NCBI GenBank assembly: GCA_020747065.1
Contig: JAGMVK010000003.1
Span: forward strand, 1,674,001-1,738,000
DNA length: 64,000 nt
Source: Cadophora sp. MPI-SDFR-AT-0126
Lineage: Eukaryota > Ascomycota > Leotiomycetes > Helotiales > Ploettnerulaceae
Direction of reading: 5' to 3'
The notes under the pieces were generated by a model that was not told the origin of the DNA, did no database searches, and saw only the letters and a program-made list of their open reading frames with translations. A program made the position numbers and the translations under genes. Below, piece after piece: positions 1-11,840 of the stretch. How positions within the stretch are numbered: position 1 is the stretch's first letter; every line of letters starts with the position of its first letter.

Positions 1-2
1 AG

Positions 3-782
3 GGGAATGGAAGTGACGCTAGCAGTCAATTCAACAAAAATTACAAGGGCAACATCAGCAAGCCCATGCCACAAGAGGAACCATATCTAAACGCTACCAG
101 AGACGAGAAGACGGTCTCTTTTGTGGAGAGTGGACCGCAAGGACCATCAGCTGGACCAGCATCCGGACCAAGGCCTCGTGGGAGCACCAGAGGTGGACGA
201 CGTGGAAGTACGAGAAGGAGTTCAGGATGGAATCGATATTGGTCTGGAGGAAGTTCATTGAACATTCTCGGATTTGGCTCGAAACGGACAACGTATGAGG
301 GATCAGACCGAAGTTCAGAGTACTCAATACACCAAATGCCTACGCGCAATTCGGCAATCGTACCACCATTGAAGATTGGTGACAGACCCGAACTGAACCG
401 AGTAATGTCTGGGAGTCCGACAGTTGCACATCCCTCAAGCAAGTTTCCCCTTTCGGGAGAGATGTCGGGTAAGATCGAAAGATCAGGTTCCCTCAGTTCT
501 CTGTCATCATTCAACGATGATCGTCACGATGCCTTCTCAAGCGGCGTTCCAGCAAGTGTGAACGAGCAAAACGCCTGGACACCTGTTGGAGGCGGCGGTG
601 GATGGAATGCTCGCGCGAGTAACTATTCGGAAAGTGTCTATGCAACAACCCTGGGCCGGAATACTGGCAACTTCGACAACAGGACAACTCGCTTCCCTGG
701 AGCTGAACCTGCTGTTCCACAGGTTCCTACACACACCGCGGACATGTCATGGCTGAATCTTGGAGGCAACTCAAGGATATAA
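3..782 (+). CDS. C-terminal part of an unrecognised low-complexity protein (5' truncated by window edge)
   Basis: The frame is open from base 3 to a TAA at 780-782, so only the last 259 residues are visible. The first in-frame ATG (66) is probably internal, because the frame continues upstream to the edge without a stop. The segment is rich in Ser, Gly, Pro and Arg. It contains a basic RGG-like patch (RPRGSTRGGRRGSTRR), then a short ordered-looking piece (RYWSGGSSLNILGFGS), and ends in TADMSWLNLGGNSRI. No transmembrane helix or catalytic motif is visible here. This resembles the long cytoplasmic or disordered tails of fungal membrane or wall-stress proteins, but I do not recognise the family and the informative N-terminal part lies outside the window. 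The reading frame is well supported; the function is unknown. Confidence 0.8.
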   Translation, partial: GNGSDASSQFNKNYKGNISKPMPQEEPYLNATRDEKTVSFVESGPQGPSAGPASGPRPRGSTRGGRRGSTRRSSGWNRYWSGGSSLNILGFGSKRTTYEGSDRSSEYSIHQMPTRNSAIVPPLKIGDRPELNRVMSGSPTVAHPSSKFPLSGEMSGKIERSGSLSSLSSFNDDRHDAFSSGVPASVNEQNAWTPVGGGGGWNARASNYSESVYATTLGRNTGNFDNRTTRFPGAEPAVPQVPTHTADMSWLNLGGNSRI

Positions 783-3700
783 TCTTGCTTCATGAGCATC
801 ATCTGGATTGAGCCCGGGTACCACGTCATTCACATGAGCAACTTTTGTGTTTTTTCTTGTCTATTAGCGTGTTCTGCATTTAGGTGTTTGAATCATCCTG
901 CTGCATATCTCGGGGTTCAGGCAATTTGTCTCACACATTTTCTTTTCCACATGCTTCAATCAAGCCATCAGCGGAGCTGGTTATTGCTGTTGTTTCTGTC
1001 TGTTGTTTCCAAAAATTGAGCCAGGTGTTGTTGGGCTCGGGCGTTAAGATACCTACCTTCGTTTACCTTTTCTACCTGTCTGTCATATCCGTTTCTACTA
1101 TTTTCTATATCTTCCTCTCCATCAGATGGGGGAAGGCAGCCGCTTTGCATTGTATGGAAACTAGACTACACGGCCTCATTGTGTATATTGTTGATGGCGA
1201 GAGAGAGGGGGAGGGGGGAGAGAGGCGGGTATTCCCTTGGTTCGATTGTTTCTAGCTCTGATGTATCTATGTACGTATGTGTGATACCACGAGCTTTCAT
1301 CATAGGATGAGCTCCATGTGGTAGAAAAGAGAAAGAAGGGTGGACGAGCAGAATGCTGGTTATTTAATGCTTAAATGGTGAAGGTTGAGTTGGGGACGTC
1401 AAGAGGAGAGAAGAGAGGAGTGGTGAAGAATCAGTGGATGCATGTAAGAAGAACGAGATGGATGATACCATAACACAAAATTCAAAATAACTTCAAAATC
1501 TACAGCACTCTGCATATTCCTATCTTTCCGATTCCGGTACTTCTCAACATGATCTCTTCACGTTCTAGTTATCTGTTCTACTCATACCTTACCTACAGAA
1601 CCACCTTTCGACCCACTCTCAATACAGTCGATACTCGTAGAAATGCTCTAGAAACTCGACATCTCCACCGCAGACCACTGACCACTGACCACAAACCCAG
1701 GAATACACTTTCCCCCAAACAGCGGGATCCGCCGACCCGAAACGGTAGCTCCAATACTTTAATGAAGACAGCCCCGATGCCTACATTTGGAATTGCGTGT
1801 ACCGTTGTTACCGGTAAATTGGGAGGCAGAGGGAGGAGGAGCGGTTCCATTTTGACTTGATTTGTTTTGTGTGGGTATGGTTTAAACGGTGTTGCGTGGT
1901 GGAAGAGGTCGGAGGGTGAGTGAGTGGTGTGATGTTGCGATAGTCGGAAGGTCGACTGGTGGGGGAGGGGTACGAGATGTGCTGTTTATCGGTAATTGAG
2001 TCCGTTTCTGATATCAAGTGTGAGCTATCTTGGTACTTTCGTACTCTACTCAAATCATCCCGTCAAGCCAATGAAGCTCATGCTGAGATTTGTCCGCTGC
2101 GCGCGTGCGTGATATCTGGCGTTATGAGCCTCAAGGTTAGAATCTCCCCAGTGATCCTTTCCTATATTCGTTAGTCGATTCTGTGAAGGTTTGTGGTCTC
2201 AAAATTTGTTCAGATTTATAGGGTTTTTGTGATTAGTGGGAATTCTTTTATGAGAGTGTGGAATATGGCTTGACATTACGCAAGGAAAGTCCTCTATCAA
2301 TGCTAGATACATCCCCCATGCTTCGCTTGAATAAAGGCAAAGACAAGTGGCGAAGCGAGGTGAGGAGATCGCTGTATACCCTTTTTTGTCCGTGCTAGGT
2401 TTACGCTACTTGTGGGAGCAGAAGTCGATGAGTTCCTGTGATATAGATAAAGATGACATTATCTATGTACACAGTGATATATAACAAAAAGAAAATGAAC
2501 AGTACGAGATTTGAAAGTGGAGTGAAAAGTCTGCAACGAAAAGAATTATGGGACAGCTTACGAAGACTTGGAATTATGACACGCGGTCCTTACTTTACTA
2601 TGTGTGTACAAATAATGCTTTTAAAAACGACCATTTACAAATCTAGAAGACATAAATATTAGAGCCAATCGTATTGTTGAGAGTCAGCATGGATATGTTT
2701 TATTGTTGACTTTCTCTTTAGCTGAGCCGCTTCACCACTCAGTTGAGTTCTAACGCGTAGTCGAGTACCATGCAATCACGCAATCCTTCACTTATTACAC
2801 GATACTACAAGTTACAACACGAGAGCAGATTGGTCGCTGCAAAAACTGGCTATTTCATTGTCGTGGATTTGTTTACTTACCTAACCCAGTTCAACGGCCA
2901 CCTTCGTTTTCAAGCAACCCAACAGAAGGGAATCGGTAGTCCGAGTAAATCCGATGGTCCGAGGATATTTCTATACTGTACTTCTACTTTGTAAGTTGAA
3001 GATCTCAACTTTTGATACCGACGGCTAGAAAAGGGTTCTCCGAATCCATCTAATCGAGCAGCACGAGAAAGAAGATGAGATGGAAAAGGATGCACGAACT
3101 CTAGATCAGCTCCGATGAGATGAGTTCTATCGAGAATTCCAATTAGGAACTCTTTCAAACTCCAGTCGAATCCTCAATATCCTTTCTCGGTACAGACTTT
3201 CCATTGAAGCGATCGGGACGCTGGTCAATATCTGACCGAAGACAGGGAATTTTGCTATGCTCTAAGCGTCTCACACGTCGACTGCCTGGAGAATATCTTG
3301 TTGGTTGGGCGATACTCCGGGGATCTTCTAATGTAAGAAGAGCACTCGATGGCGGCAGAATGCGGTGTTTAGCTACGAGGGGGCTTGCGATCTGTTTTGC
3401 TTTGTAAGGATGGGAGAGATTTCAAGAGGACGCCATTGGCTGCAGATGATTTTGAACGATATGCTTGAGGGTCGAAGAGTTGGAGAGTAACGAGTGAGGG
3501 TAGACCTTACCACGTAACAACAATCCAGTAGTTGGGTGAGTGAGGCAGACGGCAAGATGTGCATGTCGAGAGTGTTTGGGCTGAGACTGAGGGTGGAAGT
3601 CGGATGATCATGATATCTCTGGAGGATCAAATCTTCACTCAAATAAGCAGTTCTTTCAATTTGGACACTGAGGTAAACGATAAGGAAAAAAAGCCTCCCT

Positions 3701-4794
3701 CGGGATTGCTCGAGATGTGCGTAATCAAAGTGAAGACTGGACGGACAGGAAGGTACGCCTGCTCGAGAGGTGTTGACGTTGACGAGTCTCATCTAAGTCA
3801 CGAACTGGGCGGGCCCTCCCAGTGGTCTCACATCGCTGTATGCCTTGCCTCGTTCTCTCGCTATCTCTCGCTCTACAAGTGAGAAAGCACGAGTGGAGTG
3901 TCGACACGGCATGACGTCGCATCAATCTCAGCAGAGCAGAGTACCGAAGTCCCCATCTGGTCTGAGCTTGACGTTCTGGGAAGATTCTTGTCATTCTCGT
4001 TCTCATCACCAAATGACCGCGCGATGAAGGATTTGCTGTAACTCTGTGCTGAGACGAATGACTGACAGGAATGCGAATCAACCTTCGCCATCGTTGATTT
4101 ATGCATCATTAACTTCCATTCTTAACCACTAGATACTGCAGCGTATGCATGGTCTTGCTCTCCCGTTTGCATCCTTACTCTCTGGTTCAGCACTGTCATG
4201 CCTCGTGCATCTTGCTGTGACAGTCTGGCTACAGTAGAACGTAATTTAGCTCTGATGCACGATGTAAGGAAGGAAGACTGGACATCGTTTGTGGCATTAA
4301 ATTGAAATCATGAAGACCTATAGCAGCTCCACCTCTATTCAGGCGTCTCTAGTTTGAACTGAAAGTCTGGCGGACTCCCTGGATTCTGCTCCTTTCTTCA
4401 AGTACCTGGTCTTCGCGCTCCACCGTAACTTTCTCTCTGGGTATAGATAGAAGAGTCCAAGCAATGGCTGAAACGATTTCGATGAATGTAAACGGCCAGG
4501 TATATCTCGGAAATCCAAGAGACAGAACTGCGCAGCTGTTTGGTCCACACGGCGATGTATTGACTTCAACCACCGACTCTTACTTATATGGCGGACGTAC
4601 TCGAGAAGGTAAAAGGGCCGAGCAATGTTGTTTGGTATGAAATGCATTATTCTGAAATCCTGTGAAGGGTATGTATAAATGAAGTCAAAACGGAGCCGCC
4701 TTTGTCCTTCCATTCAAGAATGCAACGAGAGCAAACCGTTATCATTAAATCAACGCCCAAAAGCTATGCAGAATGACATCAACTCCCCAGAAAC
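783..4794. other. 4.0-kb intergenic stretch, no supported gene
   Basis: This lies between the end of the left-edge gene (+) and the 3' end of the CRT10-like gene (-), so it should hold two 3' untranslated regions. A purine-rich tract is present near 1199-1225. Short ORFs occur on both strands (for example 1549-1860 + and 4339-4713 -). None shows a family resemblance, a signal peptide or splice sites that extend it, and overlapping frames of similar length occur on the opposite strand. I see no tRNA, transposon ends or long repeats. Confidence 0.5.
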
Positions 4795-7523
4795 TCAAAG
4801 CACCACCAAACCATCAGTATCGCCTTCCCTCTTCAACTCATAGCTCAGCACCGTGTGATCCATATAATGCAATATCAGCCTCCAAATCTTCCTCTGCATA
4901 CTCCCATCCCTATCCTTGCCTTGCAATGGACCCACAGCCATCCCCAATAGCTGAACACTTGGTCGGAACTCCTCCTCATGCTCTGTCGGAGGCAGTATCC
5001 GATCAAGACGAAGCATCAACACCGGTGCAACAGCAGAGAAATCATCTTCAAGTCTTGTCAGTGTGAAGAGTGCCACTCGACCCTTCTGCGAGGCGACAAC
5101 CAGAAGGGACAGTTCGGGGATCGTGGCAAACATGTTGAGCCGGTCGAAGCGGTCGAGTGTCTCCTGCAGAATCTCGTGTGCTAATGTTTGCTGTAAAACG
5201 TTCCTGCAGACTGTGCTGATCCTGGGTAGACAGAGAATGAATTAGCCCTGGATCCGGATTTCTTGGGAAATGTAAAGAAGTTGGTTAAAGTAGGAGAAAT
5301 TTGATTTCCACAGGTACCTACATGTTCGGGTTTGGTGGTATCAATTCGACATCGTGAGCACTGGTTCGAATGACGGCCATTTTGCCCTCTTGTAATCGGG
5401 GGATCGCCTGCTTCTTTTTCATGACGGACATAATTTGAGTATGTGACAATCTTTTCATTTCCAGACTTTCCTTTCCAGATCCCTCAACATCTGCCATTGT
5501 CTTGTGTACACCTTCCCACGTGTTTATTCGATATCGAAACTCCAGCGGCAATTGGAGTAGGAATTGAAAAGCTTTTGCAGTATCGAAGAATGTTTGGCCT
5601 CCCTTCCATTGATGGGTGACTCTATGATAAGTCTCGAGCATCCATTCTCCAACAGCATCGGAATACCAATTCTCAGACCGCAAGAGGTCCATCATTCTTT
5701 CTACCCAGTCGTCTCCCCGGAAATCAGGTATCCAAGACGGTTGAAATGCCAACAGCCCCGTGATATGAGAGTCGTGCAGCAAGTCCAGTATTAGCGAGTG
5801 CACAGCAGTCCACGATAAGCCTGGTTTGATCGGAGGAGTCGGACAGGTTTCGAGTGTAAGCATATTTGGAAGAGGCTGACGAGGAAGAGCGAAATAGGAA
5901 CACGAGGGATGAATCTTGGAACTGAATCTGAGAGAAGACACACTAGAGCTAATATCCAGCGATTGTAAGCAGTGCATGGACGATTCGGTCTTAAGCTTGA
6001 ATATAGGTTCCAAACTCTTGATGCCGAGCGCTTCCTGGGGTCTGTGTATTGTTAATTGTGAGACGGTAAAACTAGGCGTTGTATGGCATGGAACCAGTTT
6101 GAAAGGGACTCACGATTTTACAAGCATGAAATAGTTTGTTGGGATACACAAGACCCCCCAGCCTCTAACATTTGTCAATACCAACTTCACAATTCATAAT
6201 GAAGCATGTTGCGAAGCGGCGGAACAGTCAATAATGATACTCACCGAGGCTCGAACTCATCAAACACCTGCGTGAAGCCTGGCTCTTGATGGATCTCGGG
6301 CCATTCAAGAGTTTCTCGCTGGGATAAGTTAAGCGACCACTGATTGTGTAACTTTAGCAAAGCGACGAAGTGATATTGAAGCCCGCATCTGTTTCGGGAA
6401 AGCCCCTTCAAAAACATCTCGATTATGCCTGGTATCTAACTGAGCTAGACAAAAGTTACAAAAATTGACTTACAAGTTTACCGTTGACATCGGTTGCCAA
6501 AACCACGCTAGCCTCACCATTCTCATCGCTGACGAAATCGATAGAAGGGATATTGCTGCCAGAAGGTCCCAGAGGTAGTCTGAGTCGACAGTCATTTTGC
6601 TCTATGATTGTAGTCAAGATCTTGAGCTTGTCCAATTTTGCTGCGAGACCAGAAGACCAAAATCTTAGTTGAGCACTTACCGAACTCCCCTAGTGCCTCT
6701 AAACCAAAGTCTAATTTCCAGACAGGTGTAAAACGGCTAGCACCAGTAGGAAAGGAGCGACCTGGCCAAGTACTGCTATCACACTCTTGGAAGTACCGGC
6801 TACCTGTCTGTCTGTCGTAACCAACGGCGAGAGCTGGTTGAAAGACGGTGACTTCGCGGCGATTCGATCCAACCGCAATCAACCTTGAAAGTTGGTGTAT
6901 GGCGAGTCCCCATGCACTAATACCGACATTGTCATGGAAGAACCTATCACATCAGGATTGTATCCTTCAAATACGTAAAGAGGGAAATCCTACGGCTGAA
7001 TGTAACTTATTGGGCCATCGCCTTCACTACAACGTGGACCGCGCTCTCTGACTTCTCTCTCCAATAGCCGTGTGTAATAAGCAATCAGATCCCCATCATC
7101 GCATGCTACCAAGAGTATTTCAAAGTCTCCAAGTTTCCCGACCTTCATATTATTGACACTGTGAGGGCGAAATTGGTCGATGTAGCCTCCAGCACTGATA
7201 CCCTGCGAACTCCTCGGGAGATCCAGAACCACGTCAGGAGTGATAGGGATGGTTTGGCGGAGGTCTCGGGGCCGTGTGATATGGATATTATCTCCGTACG
7301 CGGCGAAGTAAAGATTGAAGTCGTGCGAGAGGGCCGTGAGGTTGTTCCGCCAATGTGCCATTCGAGGAGGGGTATGGTCGCCGAGTTCGAGGACCTGAGA
7401 GAGAAAGTGTCAATATTACGTCTACACTCTCAGACATCTAAATGTTACCCTCTGTCTTCCTTTCTGCGCATGGAAATTTCCTATGCTAACTTCCTTGAAT
7501 ATCCTCTCGCCTTGGAACGCCAT
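4795..7523 (-). CDS. CRT10: CRT10-domain protein (ribonucleotide reductase transcription regulator family)
   Basis: Proposed exons on the minus strand: 7523-7449, 7394-6994, 6943-6681, 6640-6482, 6428-6245, 6164-6114, 6041-5322, 5221-4795; 2,280 nt, 759 residues. The conserved N-terminal block lies in exon 2: LTALSHDFNLYFAAYGDNIH, then an RPRDLRQTIPITP stretch and DFEILLVACDDGD. After the next splice comes FFHDNVGISAWGLAIH. These match the fungal CRT10 family, which looks beta-propeller/WD40-like. In budding yeast Crt10 represses RNR2/RNR3 transcription and has been linked to the Rtt101-Mms1 ubiquitin ligase. Every junction keeps the frame. The third intron (6641-6680) is only 40 nt. The start at 7523 was chosen because its 25-codon exon splices in phase into the conserved block; a different first exon is possible. 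At 759 residues it is shorter than the yeast protein (about 950), which is common in filamentous fungi. Confidence 0.82.
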
Positions 7524-9778
7524 CTTAAAGATGGACTGATGGGTTCCTTTCTCGACATTGACAGGAGATGGGCTCTTAAGCTCCGCTCGGCTTGCGATGT
7601 AGTTGATAAGGGCTAGTCGTGCTCCAGGAAGGCCGTATTATCATTTCATGGACTTCGGGGTGCATTTAGAGATGCTGTGCTGATGAGTGATGTTCATGGT
7701 CATGGAAGACGGAGCTTCCCCCAGTGAGGTTGTAGTGGGCTGCAAGGCTGACAAACCTTGGCAGTATCTCGTAGCCTTGCCGAAACATATCTACTCGTGA
7801 ATCAGGTGGGATTTATTGTGATATCGCAATGATGGAAGACCAAGAATTTGAAAGCTTGTAAGATGCGGAATGGAAAACCAGATACAGTATACGTGCCATA
7901 TCATTCGCAAATCTTGTACACAGTCTCAGCCTCGTTCGGCGAGCACTGTGTATTGAGCTACAAAGAAAAGAAAATTCCTGGGCAAGAATGTATAACAGCA
8001 AGAAACTGAATAGAACCTATGAGGAGTCTTGAGAACAAAATTTGGGCAGGCTATCTGCACGAGTTCCTGTAATCCCAGATCTAGCTCACATAATTGGTGA
8101 GATTGTCAGCCTTGCCAGACACTTGCCATGCTTTCCCCTATCATCCAATCTTCCCCCACAAGCTTTCTAGTCAGCTCCCTAGATCCTTGTCAGATCAAGT
8201 CATCAGGTCGAGCTGAAACTTATGAAAACTCTTCCCGTCAAAATCGTTCCAGAAGGGCAATCTTGGAGTCCTTTCTATCCTCATCAAACACTCAGCCGGA
8301 TGCAGGACGGCGCTCTGCCAATCACACTCAGGTTCTCGCTGTCAGAAATTTCCTTCAAGCCACGTTCTTTGCAGGCTCTCCCACGCCCAGCTTGTCTTAT
8401 CTTCCACACCCCCTCGATATCTCCATCTCAGATACCCTCGTCTTGACCTGTGCCCCCGAGGCTCTCCCCTGTCTTTGGCATGTCATCTCACATATCTCTG
8501 CATCGGTACAGTAATATACCCTAGTTTGAGACGTGTGAGCTCCAAGCTCAAGCTTCTCAAGCTTCGTTGTCTCCATCGATCGGCGATATTGATATCGATA
8601 GCAATCAAAAAGCGGAGCTCTGCTCCTCTATCAGTGCCATCAAAGCTGATCCATGCCAAAGATACCGATCTCTTTCCCAGCTCGCTTTCCCATCCCCATC
8701 ATATAGTGAAGATATCGTCATGTTGCTGCGCTGATCCCCATCCCCAGTAGCCGCCCATGTTCTCAAATTGCCATCCGTAAGAACTTCATTGCTGTCCTCT
8801 GATTCCCCTTTCCTTATCTCCACCACTTTTGTGCCAAGCTGATAAGAACCACGCCCAGCCACACCACGGTCTCGCTTCTCTGCCGTGCATACGGAGGTAC
8901 AGACAGTGTCTAATCAAGCGAAGGCATGAGCCCAGATATGCAAATGAAAGAATGATAAAAATATGAGAGACATGCGGAGAAGTCTGCTCATGATGATTAG
9001 ACCTCCACAGGCTCAGGTTTTCTCACATCGCTCTATCTCATTGGCGGGAGCACTGGCCGCTCCACATGTACAGGAGAGGGTGTGCATCGACAACATGCCT
9101 CATAGAGTGCAGAAGTCATGTTTCCCCAGATTGACTTTGAGGCTGTGTAAACTTGGATGTGTAAATCTGAAGGTTGAGCACAGGCTTGGAAGATCTGTCT
9201 GACGGTCTAGAACTTGCCCCAGGTCTGATGCCATGCGTCGGCTCGTTGGCATGGATGGGGATACTCCGTCTTGTGTCTACTGGGGTGTAGTGCATACCTG
9301 CATCACCTGTTGATTTCGAGATAAGACGACGATAAGAATGAACTTTTACCAGACAATTTTTGAATGAAGAGAAAAACCTTGTGCCGGTACAAACAAAGTG
9401 ATTACTGACTTGGCTGAAATAATTCGGACAGCCTGGCCGGCTGAAAGGAAAGATGCTTTGTAGAAGGTGAAGTGTAGTGATTCAGCAACTGAACTAGGCG
9501 ATGGGTAGGTATGGCTGATGCCGGAGAAAGTAAAATCGACAGGTAGTTAAAAGTAGATAGTATGTGTTAGCGGCGCTAGAGGTACAAAAATATGATCGCA
9601 GGAGCATAGAAAAATTGCTGGTATATCTCAGCGTAGATTGTAGACAAGGGATATCGCTCAAGGTAACTCCATTCCATCCAACCTAGTATCCAAGCTCCCC
9701 CTCCCAAACCCGAGACGAGATCTAAATGACGACTCATCTCCACCCAAACGAACTATGCTGCAAATATTGAGACGCATC
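7524..9778. other. 2.25-kb intergenic stretch, no supported gene
   Basis: It holds the promoter side of the CRT10-like gene (near 7524-8000) and the 3' region of the ammonium transporter (near 9600-9778). A pyrimidine-rich block at about 8120-8520 is open as an ORF (8128-8514 +), but the predicted peptide is Ser/Leu/Pro-biased with no recognisable motif. I found no RNA gene or mobile element. Confidence 0.5.
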
Positions 9779-11577
9779 CTATTGCCCGTTTGTGGGCAGT
9801 GCATGCTTCTCCTTGATCTGATCTTCAGCGGCAATACCGTGTCTGTCACCCATGACTCCGGTGTGCTCATGCCCGCTTGAACCTTCCTCTGGAGACTGAC
9901 CGTTGATCATCTCGCTGTGCTGTGGGATTCCGTGACGATCGCTGGGATTAATGTTGCTCTCGGTCTTCTCTGGCTCGTCTGTTGCTGGAGTCCAGGCAAG
10001 GTAATCTCTGCGGACCTCAACGTAGTCGTATGCGAACTCGCCGAGTTGATCATCATCCATACCAAGCAACTCAGCCTCTTCTGAAGCACGGAGGTGCAGA
10101 CCAGGGATGAAGTTGATGCCATAAGCGAGAATAGCAGATACGACGAAAGCGTAGGCAGTGCAGGCCACGACGTAAGCAACTTGGATGTAAAGTTGCTTGT
10201 AGTTGTGGTTGAGCCATCCACCTGTGATTCCGTTGTTGACACCATCGAGACCAATTATGTAGTCTGCGCCGAACAATGCGTTGAAGATAAGTCCGACCAT
10301 ACCAGCGACGCCGTGCTCAGCGAACACGTCCATGCTGTCATCAATTCGGATCCAGAACTTGACTGGAAATTGTTAGCTCTTAAGCTAGTTTGACTGGAGA
10401 TCATAGAACTTACTCTTTGTAGCAAAATTGCAAATGATGCCGGCAGCAATACCGAGAACGATTGAAGCCCATGGAGTAATGAAACCGGAAGCTGGGGTAG
10501 CAGCTACGAGACCCGAGATACAGCCGGAGCACCATCCAACCATGGACCACTTCCTCGCAAGACGGTAATCAAGGAGACACCAAGTGATAGAGCCGAACAT
10601 GGCGGTCAAGCAAGAGTTCCAGCAGGCCATAACAGCACGCAAGTTGGCACCGAAAGCGGATCCACCGTTGAATCCCAACCACCCAAACCACAGAAGAATC
10701 GTGCCGAGAGTGATCAGAGACACATTGTGAGGACGGAAGTTCAACATCATCTTCTCTTGACGTCTGCCGAGGACCATGGAGTATGCCAACGCAGACATAC
10801 CGGAAACGATTTCGACAGGTCCGCCTCCAGCATAGTCGAGGACACCGTAATTGAAGGCCCATCCATTGATATTCCAGACCCAGCATGCAACCGGGCAGTA
10901 TACGACGGTAGCCCAGGCAAAGATGAAGACCAAGGCGGGAACCAGACGACCGCGCTCAGCAACAGCTCCCATAACGATAGCCGCTGTAACACCGCAGAAT
11001 TGAAGCTGTAAAAATGTCAACTTTTGCTACATGTTGCAAAAGTATGCGTAAGGGCTTACCTGATAAAATGAATACAGGAGCTCTGGAATGAGAGGGGAAC
11101 CTGGAGATGGCGTTCCGAGGGTGTGCATCAAGCCAAAATGTCCCAAGTTTCCGATGAAGCCGTTGGTTGCAGATGCGCTGAAAGCCAGAGAATATCCCCA
11201 GAAGTACCATTGGAAAGTAATTATCGAGAAAGAAGCCATACACGCCCAAATCATGGACAGAGCAGACTTGCGTCGAGCAAGACCGGAGTATAGGAAGCCC
11301 AGGCCCGGTACCATGACCAAGACCATAGCGGAACAGACAATAATATAAGCCTGGTCACCGGGGGAGAACCATTGGTTCAAGTTTTCGGTGGCTGTTCATT
11401 GAGAAGTCAGAATTGTTCTAAAAGCTATCTGAATGTGACCGAGGTAGCCCAGCTGAGGGCACAAAAGCTGTTTTTTTGGTGGGGCTTCTCACCAGAATCA
11501 CCACCGTCAACTCCAGTACCATTGTACTGTGTGGGTGGGCCAGTCCACGCATAATTGGGAGCATATCCAGAAGACAT
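9779..11577 (-). CDS. MEP/AMT-family ammonium transporter (Mep1/3-like, Glu at first twin-His position)
   Basis: Proposed exons on the minus strand: 11577-11493, 11391-11060, 11005-10414, 10362-9779; 1,593 nt, 530 residues. The protein is an Amt/Mep/Rh-type plasma-membrane ammonium channel or transporter with about 11 membrane helices. Family landmarks are MVPGLGFLYSGLARRKSAL in the first helices, VMGAVAERGR, the Amt signature LDYAGGGPVEIVSG (about residues 195-208), IITFQWYFWGYSLAFS, and MDVFAEHGVAG with the second conserved His at about residue 353. The position of the first twin-His is Glu (about residue 204), as in yeast Mep1/Mep3 and unlike Mep2. A hydrophilic tail of about 100 residues follows, containing the FAYDYVEVRRDYLAW block and then a disordered end, the part that is regulatory in yeast Mep proteins. 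The start codon is supported by a short extracellular N-terminus (MSSGYAPNYAW) that splices in phase. Expected role: ammonium uptake under nitrogen limitation. Confidence 0.95.
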
Positions 11578-11827
11578 CGTAAAAGCAATTACTGCTCAAG
11601 TGGCAGTCCCACGGTGTAGAGAAAAAGGTGCCGAGATCGGCGGGTGTAGGACGGTTCCCAGGAAGTGACGTGGGAGACTTTCCAGTAACACGAATGTGCA
11701 AATTGTCCTGGTGATCCAAGAATGCCGTGAAATTTACAGACTCGACTCAAATTCCACACAGGGCGAGAGGACGTAGATATATGTAGGAATGCCAAGTATC
11801 CGGCGGGATAGAGGCGTTTCTGTCAAC

Positions 11828-11840
11828 CTATCTGATATCT
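11828..11840 (-). promoter_or_regulatory. Clustered GATA elements upstream of the ammonium transporter
   Basis: About 250 bp upstream of the transporter start (minus strand) the sequence CTATCTGATATCT packs three GATA cores in 13 bp. One, read as AGATAG on the minus strand, fits the WGATAR consensus of AreA/NIT2-type nitrogen regulators. Paired close GATA sites are typical for strong AreA/NIT2 response, and MEP genes are known AreA targets. Regulation is inferred from the motif and gene class only. Confidence 0.35.

Noticed and set aside
1549..1860. 103-codon ORF with Arg/Thr-rich product
   Set aside because: A similar-length frame runs on the opposite strand and neither resembles a protein family; likely chance.
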